Assembly (NCBI RefSeq): GCF_001078595.1
Contig: NZ_LFTY01000002.1
Span: 2,661,773 to 2,725,772, forward strand
Source: Candidatus Rhodobacter oscarellae
GTDB lineage: Bacteria > Pseudomonadota > Alphaproteobacteria > Rhodobacterales > Rhodobacteraceae
Direction: 5' to 3'
Length of the DNA: 64,000 nucleotides
Position numbers and translations under genes: made by a program. This document shows positions 48,606-58,070 of the stretch, one piece after another (positions within the stretch are counted from its first letter, which is position 1; each line of letters opens with the position of its first letter). Below the pieces are notes generated by a model. The model saw only the letters and a list, made by a program, of their open reading frames with translations, had not been told where the DNA came from and did not search any database.

Positions 48606-48866
48606 TAATGACGCTTGCCGACACCAGACGCAACGGGACCCAAGCAGTGCAACCGCCCGAGCTTGCCTCGGGCAGCGGCCGACCTCCCCCAGGAGGCCGC
48701 TTTTCCAACCGCGTATCTGGTTCAGACGTTGCGATTTCCAGAGGTGCCGTTGTTGGTTGATCTGATGCGCAAGCGACCTCCAGGTCGGCCGCTGCCCAGG
48801 TTGCGCTTGGTTCAAGGCAGAGGCCCCGGGTCAAGCCCGGGACGGCGGGTTTCTAACGACCGCTCC
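48606..48866 (+). repeat. Family 2 dispersed repeat, copy R2
   Basis: Begins ACGCTTGCCGACACCAGACG. Arms GGGCAGCGGCCGACCT (48670-48685) and AGGTCGGCCGCTGCCC (48782-48797) are exactly 96 bp apart. The loop between them differs strongly from the other copies. Ends TTTCTAACGACCGCTCCAGG. Between the convergent MFS and cenR-like genes; the rest of 48558-48981 holds only the terminator. Confidence 0.85.
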
Positions 48867-48889
48867 AGGCCAACCACAACGCCCCCCTC

Positions 48890-48918
48890 AAAAAAAAGCC
48901 CGGGCGCAAGGCCCGGGC
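48890..48918 (-). terminator. Rho-independent terminator of the cenR-like gene
   Basis: GCCCGGGC (48898-48905) pairs with GCCCGGGC (48911-48918) around a 5-nt loop, preceded on the plus strand by a run of eight A. Read on the minus strand this is a GC-rich hairpin followed by a T run, placed ~65 bp after the stop of the response-regulator gene. Confidence 0.8.
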
Positions 48919-48981
48919 AGTCCAACAGGGAGGTTCCGCGCCATAACCCGGGCGCGGGGCGGGAGGGGGTAAGGCCAGGGC

Positions 48982-49668
48982 CTAGGAAATCAACCGATAG
49001 CCGCCGGACTCTGTAACCAGTAGTCGCGCGTTCGACGGTTCGGGTTCAATCTTTTGCCGCAGCCGGTAGATATGGGTCTCAAGCGTGTGCGTGGTCACGC
49101 CCGCGTTGTAGCCCCAGACCTCGTGCAGCAGCACGTCGCGAGCCACCACGCCCTCGGAGGCGCGGTAGAGGAACTTCAGGATGTTGGTCTCTTTCTCGGT
49201 GAGGCGGATCTTGCGGTCCTCCTCGGTGATCAGCATCTTCATGGCGGGCTTGAACGTGTAGGGCCCAAGCTGGAACACGGCGTCCTCGGACTGCTCGTGC
49301 TGGCGCAGCTGGGCGCGGATGCGGGCCAGCAGGACCGGGAACTTGAAGGGCTTGGTGACGTAGTCATTGGCGCCCGCGTCCAGCCCCAGGATGGTGTCGC
49401 TGTCGCTGTCATGGCCGGTGAGCATCAGCACCGGGCATTTCACGCCCTGCTTGCGCATCAGACGGCAAAGCTCTCGGCCGTCAGTGTCCGGCAGCCCGAC
49501 GTCAAGGATCACAAGATCGTACAGGCCCTCTTTGGATTTCGTCATCGCGTCGGCGCCGTTGGCGGCCTCAAAGACGTCGAAATCCTCGGTCATCACAAGC
49601 TGTTCACTCAGTGCTTCGCGCAGGTCGTCATCATCATCGACCAGCAATATCTTCTTTAGGTTCGACAT
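48982..49668 (-). CDS. OmpR-family response regulator, CenR-like
   Basis: A 228-aa two-component regulator. The receiver has the acidic pocket VDDDDD, the phospho-acceptor aspartate in LVILDVGLPDTDG, and the switch T and K in MLTGHD and VTKPFKF. The C-terminal winged helix includes LTEKETNILKFLYRA and LHEVWGYNAGVTTHTLETHIYRLRQKIE. The sequence closely fits CenR, an essential envelope regulator in Caulobacter and Rhodobacter; this specific identity is inference from remembered motifs. No histidine kinase is next to it, as is usual for CenR. Terminator at 48890. Confidence 0.7.
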   Translation of the reverse strand: MSNLKKILLVDDDDDLREALSEQLVMTEDFDVFEAANGADAMTKSKEGLYDLVILDVGLPDTDGRELCRLMRKQGVKCPVLMLTGHDSDSDTILGLDAGANDYVTKPFKFPVLLARIRAQLRQHEQSEDAVFQLGPYTFKPAMKMLITEEDRKIRLTEKETNILKFLYRASEGVVARDVLLHEVWGYNAGVTTHTLETHIYRLRQKIEPEPSNARLLVTESGGYRLIS

Positions 49669-49820
49669 TTCCCTGGGCCTCCTAGCCGCCGTCTTATCGA
49701 CAATTGGGACAACGGGGGGCGCTTGCCAAGTTTTGCGTCAGTGAATTCACGCTCTCGTGTCGACCTGCGAGGAAATGTTGCATATGACAGGCAAGTGTTA
49801 CAGAAAAACCGGCCCTCAGC

Positions 49821-50894
49821 ATGAGCTTGATCCCCACAATTGTCGAACTTCTGGCGCGGGCGCGGGCGGATCTGCGCATGGGGCTGCCGGTGGTGCTGCG
49901 CTCTGAGGAGGGGCTGGCGCTGGCCGCCTCGGCGGAGGTCCTGACGCCCGAGCGGTTGGGCTCAATGCGCGCCGAGGGCGCGCCGGTGCTGGCGATCACC
50001 GCGCGTCGGGCCGAGACCTTGAAGGCACGCGCCTATGACGGGGACCTGGCCAGGATCGCGGTGCCCGGCACCGCCTCCGTGGATTGGATCGCCCAGGTCG
50101 CCGATCCCGCCGACGACATGACCGCGCCCATGAAGGGCCCGTTCGAAACCCTGCGCGCGGGCTCGCCCGAGCCGCATCGGGCGGCCATCGCGCTGGCCAA
50201 ATCCGCGCGGCTGCTGCCCGCGATGGTGGTGGCCCCCACCACGGCCGAACATCGGCAGCTCACCCGCATCAACATTGATTTGGCCTCCGAGGCGCTGCAC
50301 GCGCTCAGCCCGCTTGCGCCGGTGGTGTCGGGGCGCGTGCCGCTCTCGGTGTCCGAGGCGGGCCGGGTGCATGTCTTCCGCCCCGATGACGGCGGCGAGG
50401 AGCATTACGTGGTCGAAATAGGCCGCCCTGCCCGCGACAAGCCCGTGCTGACGCGGCTGCACTCGGCCTGCTTCACCGGGGACATCCTGGGAAGCCTAAA
50501 ATGCGACTGCGGGCCGCAATTGCAGGCCGCGCTGCAGCAGATGGGCACCGCGGGCGAGGGCATCCTGCTCTACCTCAACCAAGAGGGCCGCGGCATCGGG
50601 CTGGCCAACAAGATGCGCGCCTACTCACTGCAGGACCAGGGCTTCGACACGGTGGAGGCCAACCATCGCCTGGGTTTTGAGGATGACGAGCGCGATTTCC
50701 GGATCGGCGCGGATATCCTCAAGCGCCTGGGGTTTGCGTCGGTGCGTCTGATGACGAACAACCCGGCGAAAACGGCGATGATGGAGGCCTGCGGCGTCGG
50801 CGTGGTCGAGCGCGTGCCACTGAAGGTCGGGCTGAACCCGCTGAACGAGAAGTATCTCAACACAAAGGCCAAGAAGTCGGGGCATATCCTGTGA
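49821..50894 (+). CDS. ribA: GTP cyclohydrolase II
   Basis: A 357-aa riboflavin-pathway enzyme that opens GTP to a diaminopyrimidine. The zinc site is in SACFTGDILGSLKCDCG, and LYLNQEGRGIGLANKMRAY and LGFEDDERDF are the catalytic stretches. Residues 1-~165 form an extension not matching the GCHII core and lacking an obvious RibB active site; such extended forms are seen in alphaproteobacteria. The stop overlaps the next gene's GTG start (GTGA). Confidence 0.92.
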   Translation: MSLIPTIVELLARARADLRMGLPVVLRSEEGLALAASAEVLTPERLGSMRAEGAPVLAITARRAETLKARAYDGDLARIAVPGTASVDWIAQVADPADDMTAPMKGPFETLRAGSPEPHRAAIALAKSARLLPAMVVAPTTAEHRQLTRINIDLASEALHALSPLAPVVSGRVPLSVSEAGRVHVFRPDDGGEEHYVVEIGRPARDKPVLTRLHSACFTGDILGSLKCDCGPQLQAALQQMGTAGEGILLYLNQEGRGIGLANKMRAYSLQDQGFDTVEANHRLGFEDDERDFRIGADILKRLGFASVRLMTNNPAKTAMMEACGVGVVERVPLKVGLNPLNEKYLNTKAKKSGHIL

Positions 50895-51382
50895 GCCCCG
50901 CGGATATGGTGCTGACCCCGCGCGGGCTGCGGTTTGCAGGGCTTTTGTTGCCCTGTGTGATCGGACGCGGCGGCCTGCGCGCCGACAAGCGCGAGGGCGA
51001 TGGCGCCACACCCATGGGGCGGCACCGCATCGTGGGCTGCCTCTATCGGCCCGACCGCGCGCCCTGCCCCGCGCCCTGGGCCGAGCCGATCCTGCCCGGC
51101 GATCTCTGGTCGGACGATCCCGAGGACGCGGGCTACAACACGCTGGTGCAGGCCCCCTACGCGCCCAGCCACGAGGCGCTGCGCCGCGCCGACCCGCTCT
51201 ATGACATCGTGCTGGTCACCAATTGGAACTGGCCATTGGCGACGCCAGGGGCAGGCTCGGCGATCTTCCTGCATCAATGGCGTCGGCCCGGATTTCCCAC
51301 CGAGGGCTGCATCGCATTCCGAGGCGACCACCTGCGCTGGATCGCTGGACGGGCTGCTCCGGGTACGGTTCTACAGGTCTGA
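50891..51382 (+). CDS. L,D-transpeptidase (YkuD)-fold protein
   Basis: A 163-aa protein with the YkuD catalytic pattern: IFLHQWRRPGFPTEGCIAF has the histidine and the nucleophilic cysteine in TEGC. GDGATPMGRHRI and YNTLV also fit. There is no signal peptide, which is unusual for a periplasmic cross-linking enzyme; a cytoplasmic or differently exported role is possible. Start GTG 50891 overlaps the ribA stop by 4 bp, so translation is coupled. Confidence 0.82.
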   Translation: MSPADMVLTPRGLRFAGLLLPCVIGRGGLRADKREGDGATPMGRHRIVGCLYRPDRAPCPAPWAEPILPGDLWSDDPEDAGYNTLVQAPYAPSHEALRRADPLYDIVLVTNWNWPLATPGAGSAIFLHQWRRPGFPTEGCIAFRGDHLRWIAGRAAPGTVLQV

Positions 51383-51408
51383 CCGAAAGCCCCATCGCGA
51401 CGCGGGCC

Positions 51409-51556
51409 AAATCTCTTTCAAGAGATTTGCGAAACTCTTCCAAGAGTTTCGGATCAGCGCCTGCCTCAATAGGATCGCGGGCCGAAGGTCTGCCCCCCGC
51501 CCATGGGGCAGGCACTTTCCTTGTAAGGAAAGTGGCAAATTTCTTGCAAAAAATTT
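51409..51556. repeat. Four-hairpin module 2 (convergent spacer)
   Basis: Same design as at 27056. AAATCTCTTTCAAGAGATTT (51409-51428) and a GAAACTCTT hairpin (51430-51451) lie 1 nt apart; a CACTTTCCTT hairpin (51513-51534) and an AAATTTCTTGC hairpin (51537-51556) are 2 nt apart; the pairs are separated by 61 nt. The order of hairpin types differs from module 1. It lies between convergent genes. Confidence 0.8.
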
Positions 51557-51563
51557 GACCCAC

Positions 51564-52220
51564 CTAGTGCGGCGGGACACGCGCCCCAAAAATCGCAGAG
51601 CCGACCCTGACGGAGGTCGCGCCCTGCGCAACGGCGCGCTCGAAATCGCTGCTCATCCCCATGGAGAGCTCTTTGAGCCCATTGCGCGCCGCAATCTTGG
51701 CTAGCAATGCGAAATGCAGGCTGGGCTCTTCCTCCACCGGCGGGATGCACATCAACCCGACCACGGGCAGCTCAAGCGACCGACATTCCGCCACGAAACC
51801 ATCCGTGTCACCGGGCAGAACCCCCGCCTTTTGCGGCTCCTCTCCGGTGTTCACCTGGACGTAAAGCGGCGGGCAGCGCCCGGTCTCCTGGGCCAGGCGG
51901 GCCAGGGTCTTGGCCAGCTTGGGGCGGTCCACGGTTTGGATCACGTCGAAGAGGTCCAGCGCCTGCCGCGCCTTGTTGGTCTGCAACGGCCCGATCAGGT
52001 GCAGCTCGACGCCAGAGAAGCACGCCTTTAGATCGGGCCACTTCCCCGCGGCCTCCTGCACGCGGTTCTCGCCGAACACGCGATGCCCCGCCGCCAGAAC
52101 CGCCTCGACGCGCTCAATGGGTTGCACCTTGGACACCGCGATCAGCGCCACATCCTCCGGCGCTCGGCCGGCGCCCTCGCAGGCCGCGTCCAATGCAGCG
52201 CGTACGTCCTCTAGTCCCAT
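51564..52220 (-). CDS. YggS-family pyridoxal phosphate homeostasis protein
   Basis: A 218-aa PLP-binding TIM-barrel protein (COG0325), involved in vitamin B6 and amino-acid homeostasis. The PLP lysine is in LIAVSKVQP, followed by FGENRVQEA, HLIGPLQTNK and QTVDR; ELSMGMSSDFERAVAQGATSVRVGSAIFG is the C-terminal phosphate-binding part. All family motifs are intact and length is usual. The start overlaps the end of the TPR-sulfotransferase gene by 10 bp, so it is the second gene of that pair. Confidence 0.93.
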   Translation of the reverse strand: MGLEDVRAALDAACEGAGRAPEDVALIAVSKVQPIERVEAVLAAGHRVFGENRVQEAAGKWPDLKACFSGVELHLIGPLQTNKARQALDLFDVIQTVDRPKLAKTLARLAQETGRCPPLYVQVNTGEEPQKAGVLPGDTDGFVAECRSLELPVVGLMCIPPVEEEPSLHFALLAKIAARNGLKELSMGMSSDFERAVAQGATSVRVGSAIFGARVPPH

Positions 52221-53539
52221 GGCGCGGTAAGCTCCCCCAATGTCTCAAGCAACGGGGATAGCGCAGCCGCGTGGCGCTTCCAACCACCAACCGAGTTCGG
52301 GTTGATCGGCGAGCGGACCTGATCCACGGACAGGGTCTTGACCGCGCCAAGGTTCTTCTCTGGGGTCAAACAGGCCGGATCCCAATCGAGGCCGCAATAG
52401 TCCAGCATGCCGCGGATGGCGGGCTCTGGGTCGGTGACGAGGTCCTCATAGCGGACCTCCAGGAACGCCTCGGGCCGCGCCGCGTGCCAATGCTCCACGC
52501 AGCGCTCCATCGTGGCGACATAGCGCGCGATATCCGCCAGATCGTTAGAATAGCCATGCGTGCCGGTGGCAAAGAAGTTGCGGTAGATCGAGAGCCCAAT
52601 GTCCCTTGGATCACGCCGCACCACGATCACGCGCGCCTGGGGGAGGATGTGATGAAGCAGCCCCATGATCATGTAGGTGTTGATGGATTTGTCGGTGAAA
52701 ACGCCCGTCGCCTGGTGGAAGCGCTCCATCCCGTCCAGATAGCGCTGCCCGATCGTGGCAAGCTCCGCGCCGGTCAGCCCAGAGACGTCGCGAAACCCGC
52801 CATTCTGCACCAGAACCGAATAACAGGCCCGCAGGGGCAGCCCGGTCTCGCCGGTGCCCTGCACGTCCGCGTGGCCCGACAGGATCTGCTCCAACAAGGT
52901 GGTGCCAGAGCGCGGCATGCCGGTCACAAAGATCGGCCTTCTATCCGCGGCGGGCGCGGGCGCCTCCGGCCAAGGCCCAGAGCCCATGGCCCGCAAGAGC
53001 CCAGTCACCTCGGCGTCGCGATCCGCGATCTTCCAGGGCGCCGCCGCGCGCTGTAACGCGTTGGCCTCGTTCAGATAATCCCAGCCCTGCGCGCCAAAGA
53101 CCTTGGCCAGGCCGAACCCGGCCTCGATCCGGTCCGCCGCGCTCAGTTGCTGCTTCTCCCACGCCTCTTTGAAGCGCGCGACAATGGGATCGTCGGGCGG
53201 TGTCTTGGCCGCCGTGAGCATCCGCAGCAGGCTGCCGTTCAACGGACTTAGCCTTAGCGCGCGACGCAATGCCTCGTCCGCGGCCTGCATATCGCCCATC
53301 TGCTGCAGCAAAAGCGCCTTGTCGGCCAGCGGCTTGGCGCTCTTCGGGGCCAGCCTCGCCAGGCGGTCATAACTCGCCAGCGCCGTCTTGTGCTGACCGG
53401 CCGCGGCGTAGGCCTGGGCCAGCAACTCCAGCGCCCCGGGGTCCCTTGGCCGACGCCGCGACAGCGACAACGCAGCGGGCACGGCTTTGTCCGCCAAGCC
53501 GCGTTTCAACAAGAGCCGGATGTCATCTAGGGTCGCCAC
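52211..53539 (-). CDS. TPR-repeat sulfotransferase
   Basis: A 442-aa protein. Residues ~1-120 are tetratricopeptide-like (ALELLAQAYAAAGQHKTALASYDRLARLAP, ADEALRRALRLSP). A sulfotransferase domain follows, with IFVTGMPRSGTTLLEQIL (~200-217) as the phosphosulfate loop and VIVVRRDPRDIGLSIYRN (~298-315) as the 3'-phosphate site. C-terminal INPNSVGGWKRH fits the end of the domain. Such TPR-sulfotransferases are common in Roseobacter genomes; the acceptor is unknown. A separate insertion from the accessory cluster near 1 kb. Confidence 0.85.
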   Translation of the reverse strand: MATLDDIRLLLKRGLADKAVPAALSLSRRRPRDPGALELLAQAYAAAGQHKTALASYDRLARLAPKSAKPLADKALLLQQMGDMQAADEALRRALRLSPLNGSLLRMLTAAKTPPDDPIVARFKEAWEKQQLSAADRIEAGFGLAKVFGAQGWDYLNEANALQRAAAPWKIADRDAEVTGLLRAMGSGPWPEAPAPAADRRPIFVTGMPRSGTTLLEQILSGHADVQGTGETGLPLRACYSVLVQNGGFRDVSGLTGAELATIGQRYLDGMERFHQATGVFTDKSINTYMIMGLLHHILPQARVIVVRRDPRDIGLSIYRNFFATGTHGYSNDLADIARYVATMERCVEHWHAARPEAFLEVRYEDLVTDPEPAIRGMLDYCGLDWDPACLTPEKNLGAVKTLSVDQVRSPINPNSVGGWKRHAAALSPLLETLGELTAPWD

Positions 53540-53569
53540 GCCGCATGTCGTACAGAGCGATCCACAAAA

Positions 53570-53597
53570 AGAAAAGAGCGGGCGCTAGGCCCGCTCT
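53570..53597 (-). terminator. Rho-independent terminator of the porin gene
   Basis: AGAGCGGGC and GCCCGCTCT (53575-53583, 53589-53597) form a 9-bp stem. On the minus strand it is followed by TTTTCTTTTT, a strong T-rich tail. It lies ~28 bp after the porin stop. Confidence 0.85.
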
Positions 53598-53624
53598 CTC
53601 CGTAAGCAGTAATCCTTGGAAGGA

Positions 53625-54635
53625 TTAGAAGCTCATTGCAACGCCGAGCGACCAGGTTTCTGCGCTCAGAGTGTCGCCACCGACAGCAGTGGACGCGTCT
53701 GCGACGGTGCTCGAACCGTAACCAAACTGAACAACTGCACCGCCACCGAGATCGTAATCAACGGCGATACCGAAGCCTTCGTGGTTAGCTTCGCCAGCGG
53801 TCGCAGCTTCAAACACGCCATAGTTTACGCCGATCGTCAGAGCGTCCATGGAGTAGCCGAGACCAAGGCCAAGATGGCTGTCAACAGCGCTTGTTTGATT
53901 GAAGCTGGAAACCGTCGACGCGCTGTATGTCGAGTAGTTCAGGCGAGCCTCAAAGCCGCTATCCAACTGTGCCGTAGCACTCAGACCAATGGCGTCGCGG
54001 GAGCCAACTTGCTGGTAGCCAAGGCCAACACCAAGCGTCACGCCACCCAGATCGCCGGAGTACGTTGCACCGATGCCAAACACAGCATCGCCGACGCCAG
54101 CGTCATCGATTTCCGCCGAAACGGCGAACGCGAAGTCATCGAACGAATAGTCGTAGCGCGCAACCTGACCATCGTAGGACCCGTCAAAGGTAGCGTTGCC
54201 GTTGAAGCCAGCATGGGAAGTGTGGTCGTCGTTAAGTGTCCCACCGATACCTACCTCGGTCATCGCCCAATCGAAGGCACCGTCGGTGTCACCCATGGTC
54301 AGGGTGCCAAAATCGCCGGAGATGAAGATCGACTCACCACCCTGCGTAGCGGGCGAGAAAGCTGCAGATGCACCAGACGTGCCGGAGCCATCCGACTCGT
54401 CCAGGTCGATCGAAGCGCCGAAGGACAGGCCGTTGTCCGTTTCACCAGACATGGTGAACGTTACGTCGATGTCGGTGAAGAAGCTAACTTCACCGTTGGT
54501 GAAAACACCAAGCGCATCAATCGAATCTGCGGCGAAGACGCCCATCTCGGCCGAACCGGAAAGCTCAACGCCCTGAGCGGACGCGATACCGGCGGAGGCC
54601 ACGAGAGCGGTAGTTGCGAAGAGAACCTTTTTCAT
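53625..54635 (-). CDS. Rhodobacter-type outer-membrane porin
   Basis: A 336-aa beta-barrel porin. Sec signal MKKVLFATTALVASAGIASA is followed by alternating beta-strand segments rich in Gly, Asp and Ser. The chain ends in phenylalanine (LGVAMSF), the signature recognised by the BAM complex. Strand pattern and length match the 16-stranded porins of Rhodobacteraceae. Codon use is less GC-rich and the ribosome site (AGGGAAAACC) is strong, as expected for a highly expressed gene. It has its own terminator at 53570; 54636-54875 is its probable promoter region. Confidence 0.9.
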   Translation of the reverse strand: MKKVLFATTALVASAGIASAQGVELSGSAEMGVFAADSIDALGVFTNGEVSFFTDIDVTFTMSGETDNGLSFGASIDLDESDGSGTSGASAAFSPATQGGESIFISGDFGTLTMGDTDGAFDWAMTEVGIGGTLNDDHTSHAGFNGNATFDGSYDGQVARYDYSFDDFAFAVSAEIDDAGVGDAVFGIGATYSGDLGGVTLGVGLGYQQVGSRDAIGLSATAQLDSGFEARLNYSTYSASTVSSFNQTSAVDSHLGLGLGYSMDALTIGVNYGVFEAATAGEANHEGFGIAVDYDLGGGAVVQFGYGSSTVADASTAVGGDTLSAETWSLGVAMSF

Positions 54636-54875
54636 TGGTTTTCCCTCATTCTATTAAAAGGTGTACCCCAACCCGGTATTCGAATTGAGTATGGCCTTGT
54701 CTCGCTCCACAGGCCTCGGATTGCAAGAAATGCCACCGCACCGTCAAAGAAAGGGCCGAAAATTGATGCAGCTATGTCACAGTGAATTTTGGGCGCGGAA
54801 ATCCGCCCATTCGGGAAATCTCTTGTCGCCCAAACGGGGCTCGGATACTAACAGCGCGAGTTGGGCACGGGGCAT

Positions 54876-55421
54876 ATGAACATGACGAGACTTAAGCCAC
54901 TGTTTACCGGAAGCATTTTGCTTGCCGCGGTTGCGCTTTCGGGCTGCGGCAACAATGGCGGCCTTGGCATTGGCAACGGGCTATTTTCAAAGCGCACCAC
55001 CTCGAGCAAGAGCGAGAACGCGCGCCGTCAGTACGAGAACACCCCAGCAGCGATTGAGCGCCGGGAGCGGCAGGAAAGTGGCACCATTTGGGACCTGTTC
55101 GCGACCACGGACGACCCAAACGTCACCGTTGAGGTTAACAAGTACATCTGGAACGCGGCACTTGACGTGCTTAACTTCCTGCCTATCGAGGCCGCCGACC
55201 CGTTCTCGGGCGTGATCGTGACCGGATATGGCACCCCGCCCGGCGGCGGGCGGGCCTATCGCGCGACGATCTATGTGCAGGACCCGGCCCTTGACGCGCG
55301 CTCGCTGAACCTGGCGCTGCAAAGCCGCTCGGGCCCGGTGAGTCGCGAGACCGTCCAGGCCGTGGAGGACGCGATTCTCACCCGCGCGCGCCAGCTCCGG
55401 ATCGCCGACGGACGCCTATAG
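54876..55421 (+). CDS. DUF3576 lipoprotein
   Basis: A 181-aa lipoprotein. LLAAVALSGC is a lipobox, so the mature protein is lipid-anchored. The rest fits DUF3576 (SGTIWDLFATTDDPNVTVEVNKYIWNAALDVLNFLPIEAADPFSGVIVTGYGTPP). Function unknown; consistently placed upstream of leuS in Rhodobacterales, which suggests an envelope role. The ATG at 54876 is chosen; another ATG lies two codons later. Followed by a strong terminator. Confidence 0.88.
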   Translation: MNMTRLKPLFTGSILLAAVALSGCGNNGGLGIGNGLFSKRTTSSKSENARRQYENTPAAIERRERQESGTIWDLFATTDDPNVTVEVNKYIWNAALDVLNFLPIEAADPFSGVIVTGYGTPPGGGRAYRATIYVQDPALDARSLNLALQSRSGPVSRETVQAVEDAILTRARQLRIADGRL

Positions 55422-55445
55422 ACCCCGGCTAAAAGCCAAAGTATC

Positions 55446-55473
55446 AACGCCGGGCGCTTTGCCCGGCGTTTTT
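55446..55473 (+). terminator. Rho-independent terminator after the DUF3576 gene
   Basis: AACGCCGGGC and GCCCGGCGTT form a perfect 10-bp stem around GCTTT, followed by TTTC. It separates the DUF3576 gene from leuS. Confidence 0.85.
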
Positions 55474-55505
55474 CGTTCCACCCCTCCCTGAAGGACCCAC
55501 GACCC

Positions 55506-58070
55506 ATGTCCCGCTACGACGCAGCACAGATCGAACCGAAATGGCAGGCCGCCTGGGATGAGGCGCAGTCCTTTCTTGCCCAGCGCGACCCCGCGCGGGA
55601 AAAGTACTATGTGCTCGAGATGTTCCCCTACCCCTCCGGGCGCATCCATATGGGGCATGTGCGCAACTACACGATGGGGGACGTGATCGCGCGGTACAAA
55701 ATGTCCTGCGGTTTCAGTGTGTTGCACCCGATGGGCTGGGACGCGTTCGGGATGCCGGCCGAGAATGCCGCGATGGCCTCGGGCGGGCACCCCAAGGACT
55801 GGACCTATGACAACATCGCCACGATGAAGGACCAGATGCGGCCCCTGGGGCTGTCCATCGACTGGACGCGCGAGTTCGCCACCTGCGACCCGGAATATTA
55901 CGGCCAGCAGCAGGCGCTGTTCCTGGATTTCCTCGAGAAAGGCCTGGTCTACCGCAAGAACGCGGTGGTGAACTGGGACCCGGTCGACATGACCGTGCTC
56001 GCCAACGAGCAGGTGATCGACGGCAAGGGCTGGCGCTCTGGCGCCGATGTCGAAAAGCGCGAGCTGACGCAGTGGTTCTTTAAGATCAGTGACTTCTCCG
56101 AGGATCTGCTGAGCGCGCTGGACGGGCTGGAGAATTGGCCCGCCAAGGTGCGGCTGATGCAGGAGAACTGGATCGGCAAGAGCCGCGGGATAGAGATCCC
56201 CTTCCAGCGTGCGGATGGCGGCGCGCCGATTCTGTGCTACTCGACCCGCCCCGACACGATGCGCGGCGCCTCGTTCATCGCAATTTCTCCCGAGCACCCC
56301 TTGTCGCGCGAAATGGCCGCAACGAATCAGGAGCTCGCGGATTTCATCGCCGAGACCCGCAAGATGGACACCACCGAGGCCGCGATGGAGAAGGCCGAGA
56401 AGAAGGGAATCGATCTCGGAATCACCGTGCGCCATCCCACCGAGGACCGCGAACTGCCGGTCTGGGTCGGGAACTTCGTGCTGATGGATTACGGCACCGG
56501 CGCGGTCTTCGGCTGCCCGGCCCATGACCAGCGCGACCTGGATTTCGCCCGCAAATACGGCCTGCCGGTGCGCAACGCCTTCTACATGCCCGGCGACGAG
56601 ACCGAAGTGGGCAACGAGGCCCTGGTCCCTGCGAAATCCGAGAAGGTGGTGTTCATCGACCACTTCGCAGACGTGACCGAATGCACCAGCCAAGAGGCCA
56701 TCGACGCCACAATTGATTGGTTCGAGGCCCAGGGCAAAGGCACCGGCCAGACCAAATACCGCCTGCGCGACTGGGGCCTTAGCCGCCAGCGCTACTGGGG
56801 CTGCCCGATCCCCGTGGTGCATTGCGACGATTGCGGCGTGGTGCCCGAAAAGAAAGAAAACCTGCCCGTCGAGCTGCCCGATGACGTCAGCTTTGACACG
56901 CCGGGCAACCCGCTGGACCGGCACGCGACCTGGCGCAGCTGCGCCTGCCCCAAATGCGGCAAGCCCGCGACCCGCGAGACCGACACGATGGACACGTTTG
57001 TCGATTCGTCCTGGTACTTCGCCCGCTTCACCGCGCCGCGCGCGCCCACGCCGACCGAGAAGGCGGATGCCGAGTATTGGATGAATGTCGACCAGTATAT
57101 CGGCGGCATCGAGCACGCGATTCTGCATCTGCTCTACTCGCGCTTCTTCGCCCGCGCGATGGAGATCTGCGGCCACCTGCCGAAATCGGCGCATGAGCCG
57201 TTCGATGCTTTGTTCACCCAGGGCATGGTGACCCACGCGATCTACAAAAGCGACAATCCGCAAACCGGACGCCCGGACTATTACTATCCCGAGCAGGTCG
57301 ATCTGCGCGACGGCAAGGCCTTCTTTAAGGAGGATGATCGCGAACTGGAAATCGTGCCCTCGGCGAAGATGTCGAAGTCCAAGAACAACGTGGTGGACCC
57401 GCTCTCGATCATCCAGAACTACGGCGCCGACACGGCCCGCTGGTTCGTGCTGTCCGATTCGCCCCCCGAGCGGGATGTGGAATGGACCGCGTCCGGGGCG
57501 GAGGCCGCGTTCAAGCACCTCTCCCGCGTGCACCGAATCGTCTCCGAGATCGCCTCCCAAGCCGAAGAAGACGACCAGTCCGGGCCGCAAGTTACGGATG
57601 AGGTGCTGCTCAAAGAGATGCACAAGGCCATCCACGACGTGACGATGGGCGTCGAAAGCTTTGGCTTCAATGCCGCCATCGCCAAGCTCTACGCCTTCAC
57701 CAACACGCTGGCCAAGGCCAAGGCCTCGAACGGGGCCAAACGGCAGGCGGCGCGCGCATTGGCGCAGCTGATGTCGCCGATGACGCCGCACCTGTCCGAA
57801 GAGCTCTGGACCATGCTGGGCCAAACCGGCCTCGTGACCGGCGCCGCATGGCCCGTGGCCGACGCGGCGATGCTGGTCGAGGACACCGTCACAATGCCGA
57901 TCCAGATCAACGGCAAGCGGCGCTCGGAAATCAGCGTGCCCGCGGATATGCCCAAGGAAGAGGTTGAAAAGCTGGCCCTGGCCGACCAAGCTGTGATCAA
58001 GGCGCTGGACGGTGGGGCGCCGAAAAAGCTGATCGTGGTGCCGGGCCGGATTGTGAATGTCGTCGTCTGA
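55506..58070 (+). CDS. leuS: Leucyl-tRNA synthetase
   Basis: An 854-aa class Ia synthetase that charges tRNA-Leu. The HIGH motif appears as [15 protein letters not shown] (from ~41), the editing (CP1) domain lies around 220-420, and the KMSKS loop is [10 protein letters not shown] (~620). C-terminal anticodon-binding and small domains follow ([23 protein letters not shown]). Length is standard. It starts a tight unit: lptE overlaps its end by 14 bp and holA follows. Confidence 0.97.
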   Translation: MSRYDAAQIEPKWQAAWDEAQSFLAQRDPAREKYYVLEMFPYPSGRIHMGHVRNYTMGDVIARYKMSCGFSVLHPMGWDAFGMPAENAAMASGGHPKDWTYDNIATMKDQMRPLGLSIDWTREFATCDPEYYGQQQALFLDFLEKGLVYRKNAVVNWDPVDMTVLANEQVIDGKGWRSGADVEKRELTQWFFKISDFSEDLLSALDGLENWPAKVRLMQENWIGKSRGIEIPFQRADGGAPILCYSTRPDTMRGASFIAISPEHPLSREMAATNQELADFIAETRKMDTTEAAMEKAEKKGIDLGITVRHPTEDRELPVWVGNFVLMDYGTGAVFGCPAHDQRDLDFARKYGLPVRNAFYMPGDETEVGNEALVPAKSEKVVFIDHFADVTECTSQEAIDATIDWFEAQGKGTGQTKYRLRDWGLSRQRYWGCPIPVVHCDDCGVVPEKKENLPVELPDDVSFDTPGNPLDRHATWRSCACPKCGKPATRETDTMDTFVDSSWYFARFTAPRAPTPTEKADAEYWMNVDQYIGGIEHAILHLLYSRFFARAMEICGHLPKSAHEPFDALFTQGMVTHAIYKSDNPQTGRPDYYYPEQVDLRDGKAFFKEDDRELEIVPSAKMSKSKNNVVDPLSIIQNYGADTARWFVLSDSPPERDVEWTASGAEAAFKHLSRVHRIVSEIASQAEEDDQSGPQVTDEVLLKEMHKAIHDVTMGVESFGFNAAIAKLYAFTNTLAKAKASNGAKRQAARALAQLMSPMTPHLSEELWTMLGQTGLVTGAAWPVADAAMLVEDTVTMPIQINGKRRSEISVPADMPKEEVEKLALADQAVIKALDGGAPKKLIVVPGRIVNVVV

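Noticed and set aside
48287-48760. Open frames running through the family 2 repeats, sharing LADTRR and ASGSGRPPPGGR in all three copies
   Set aside because: Differences between copies change amino acids as often as silent positions and there is no ribosome binding site. Conservation follows the DNA arms, not a protein.
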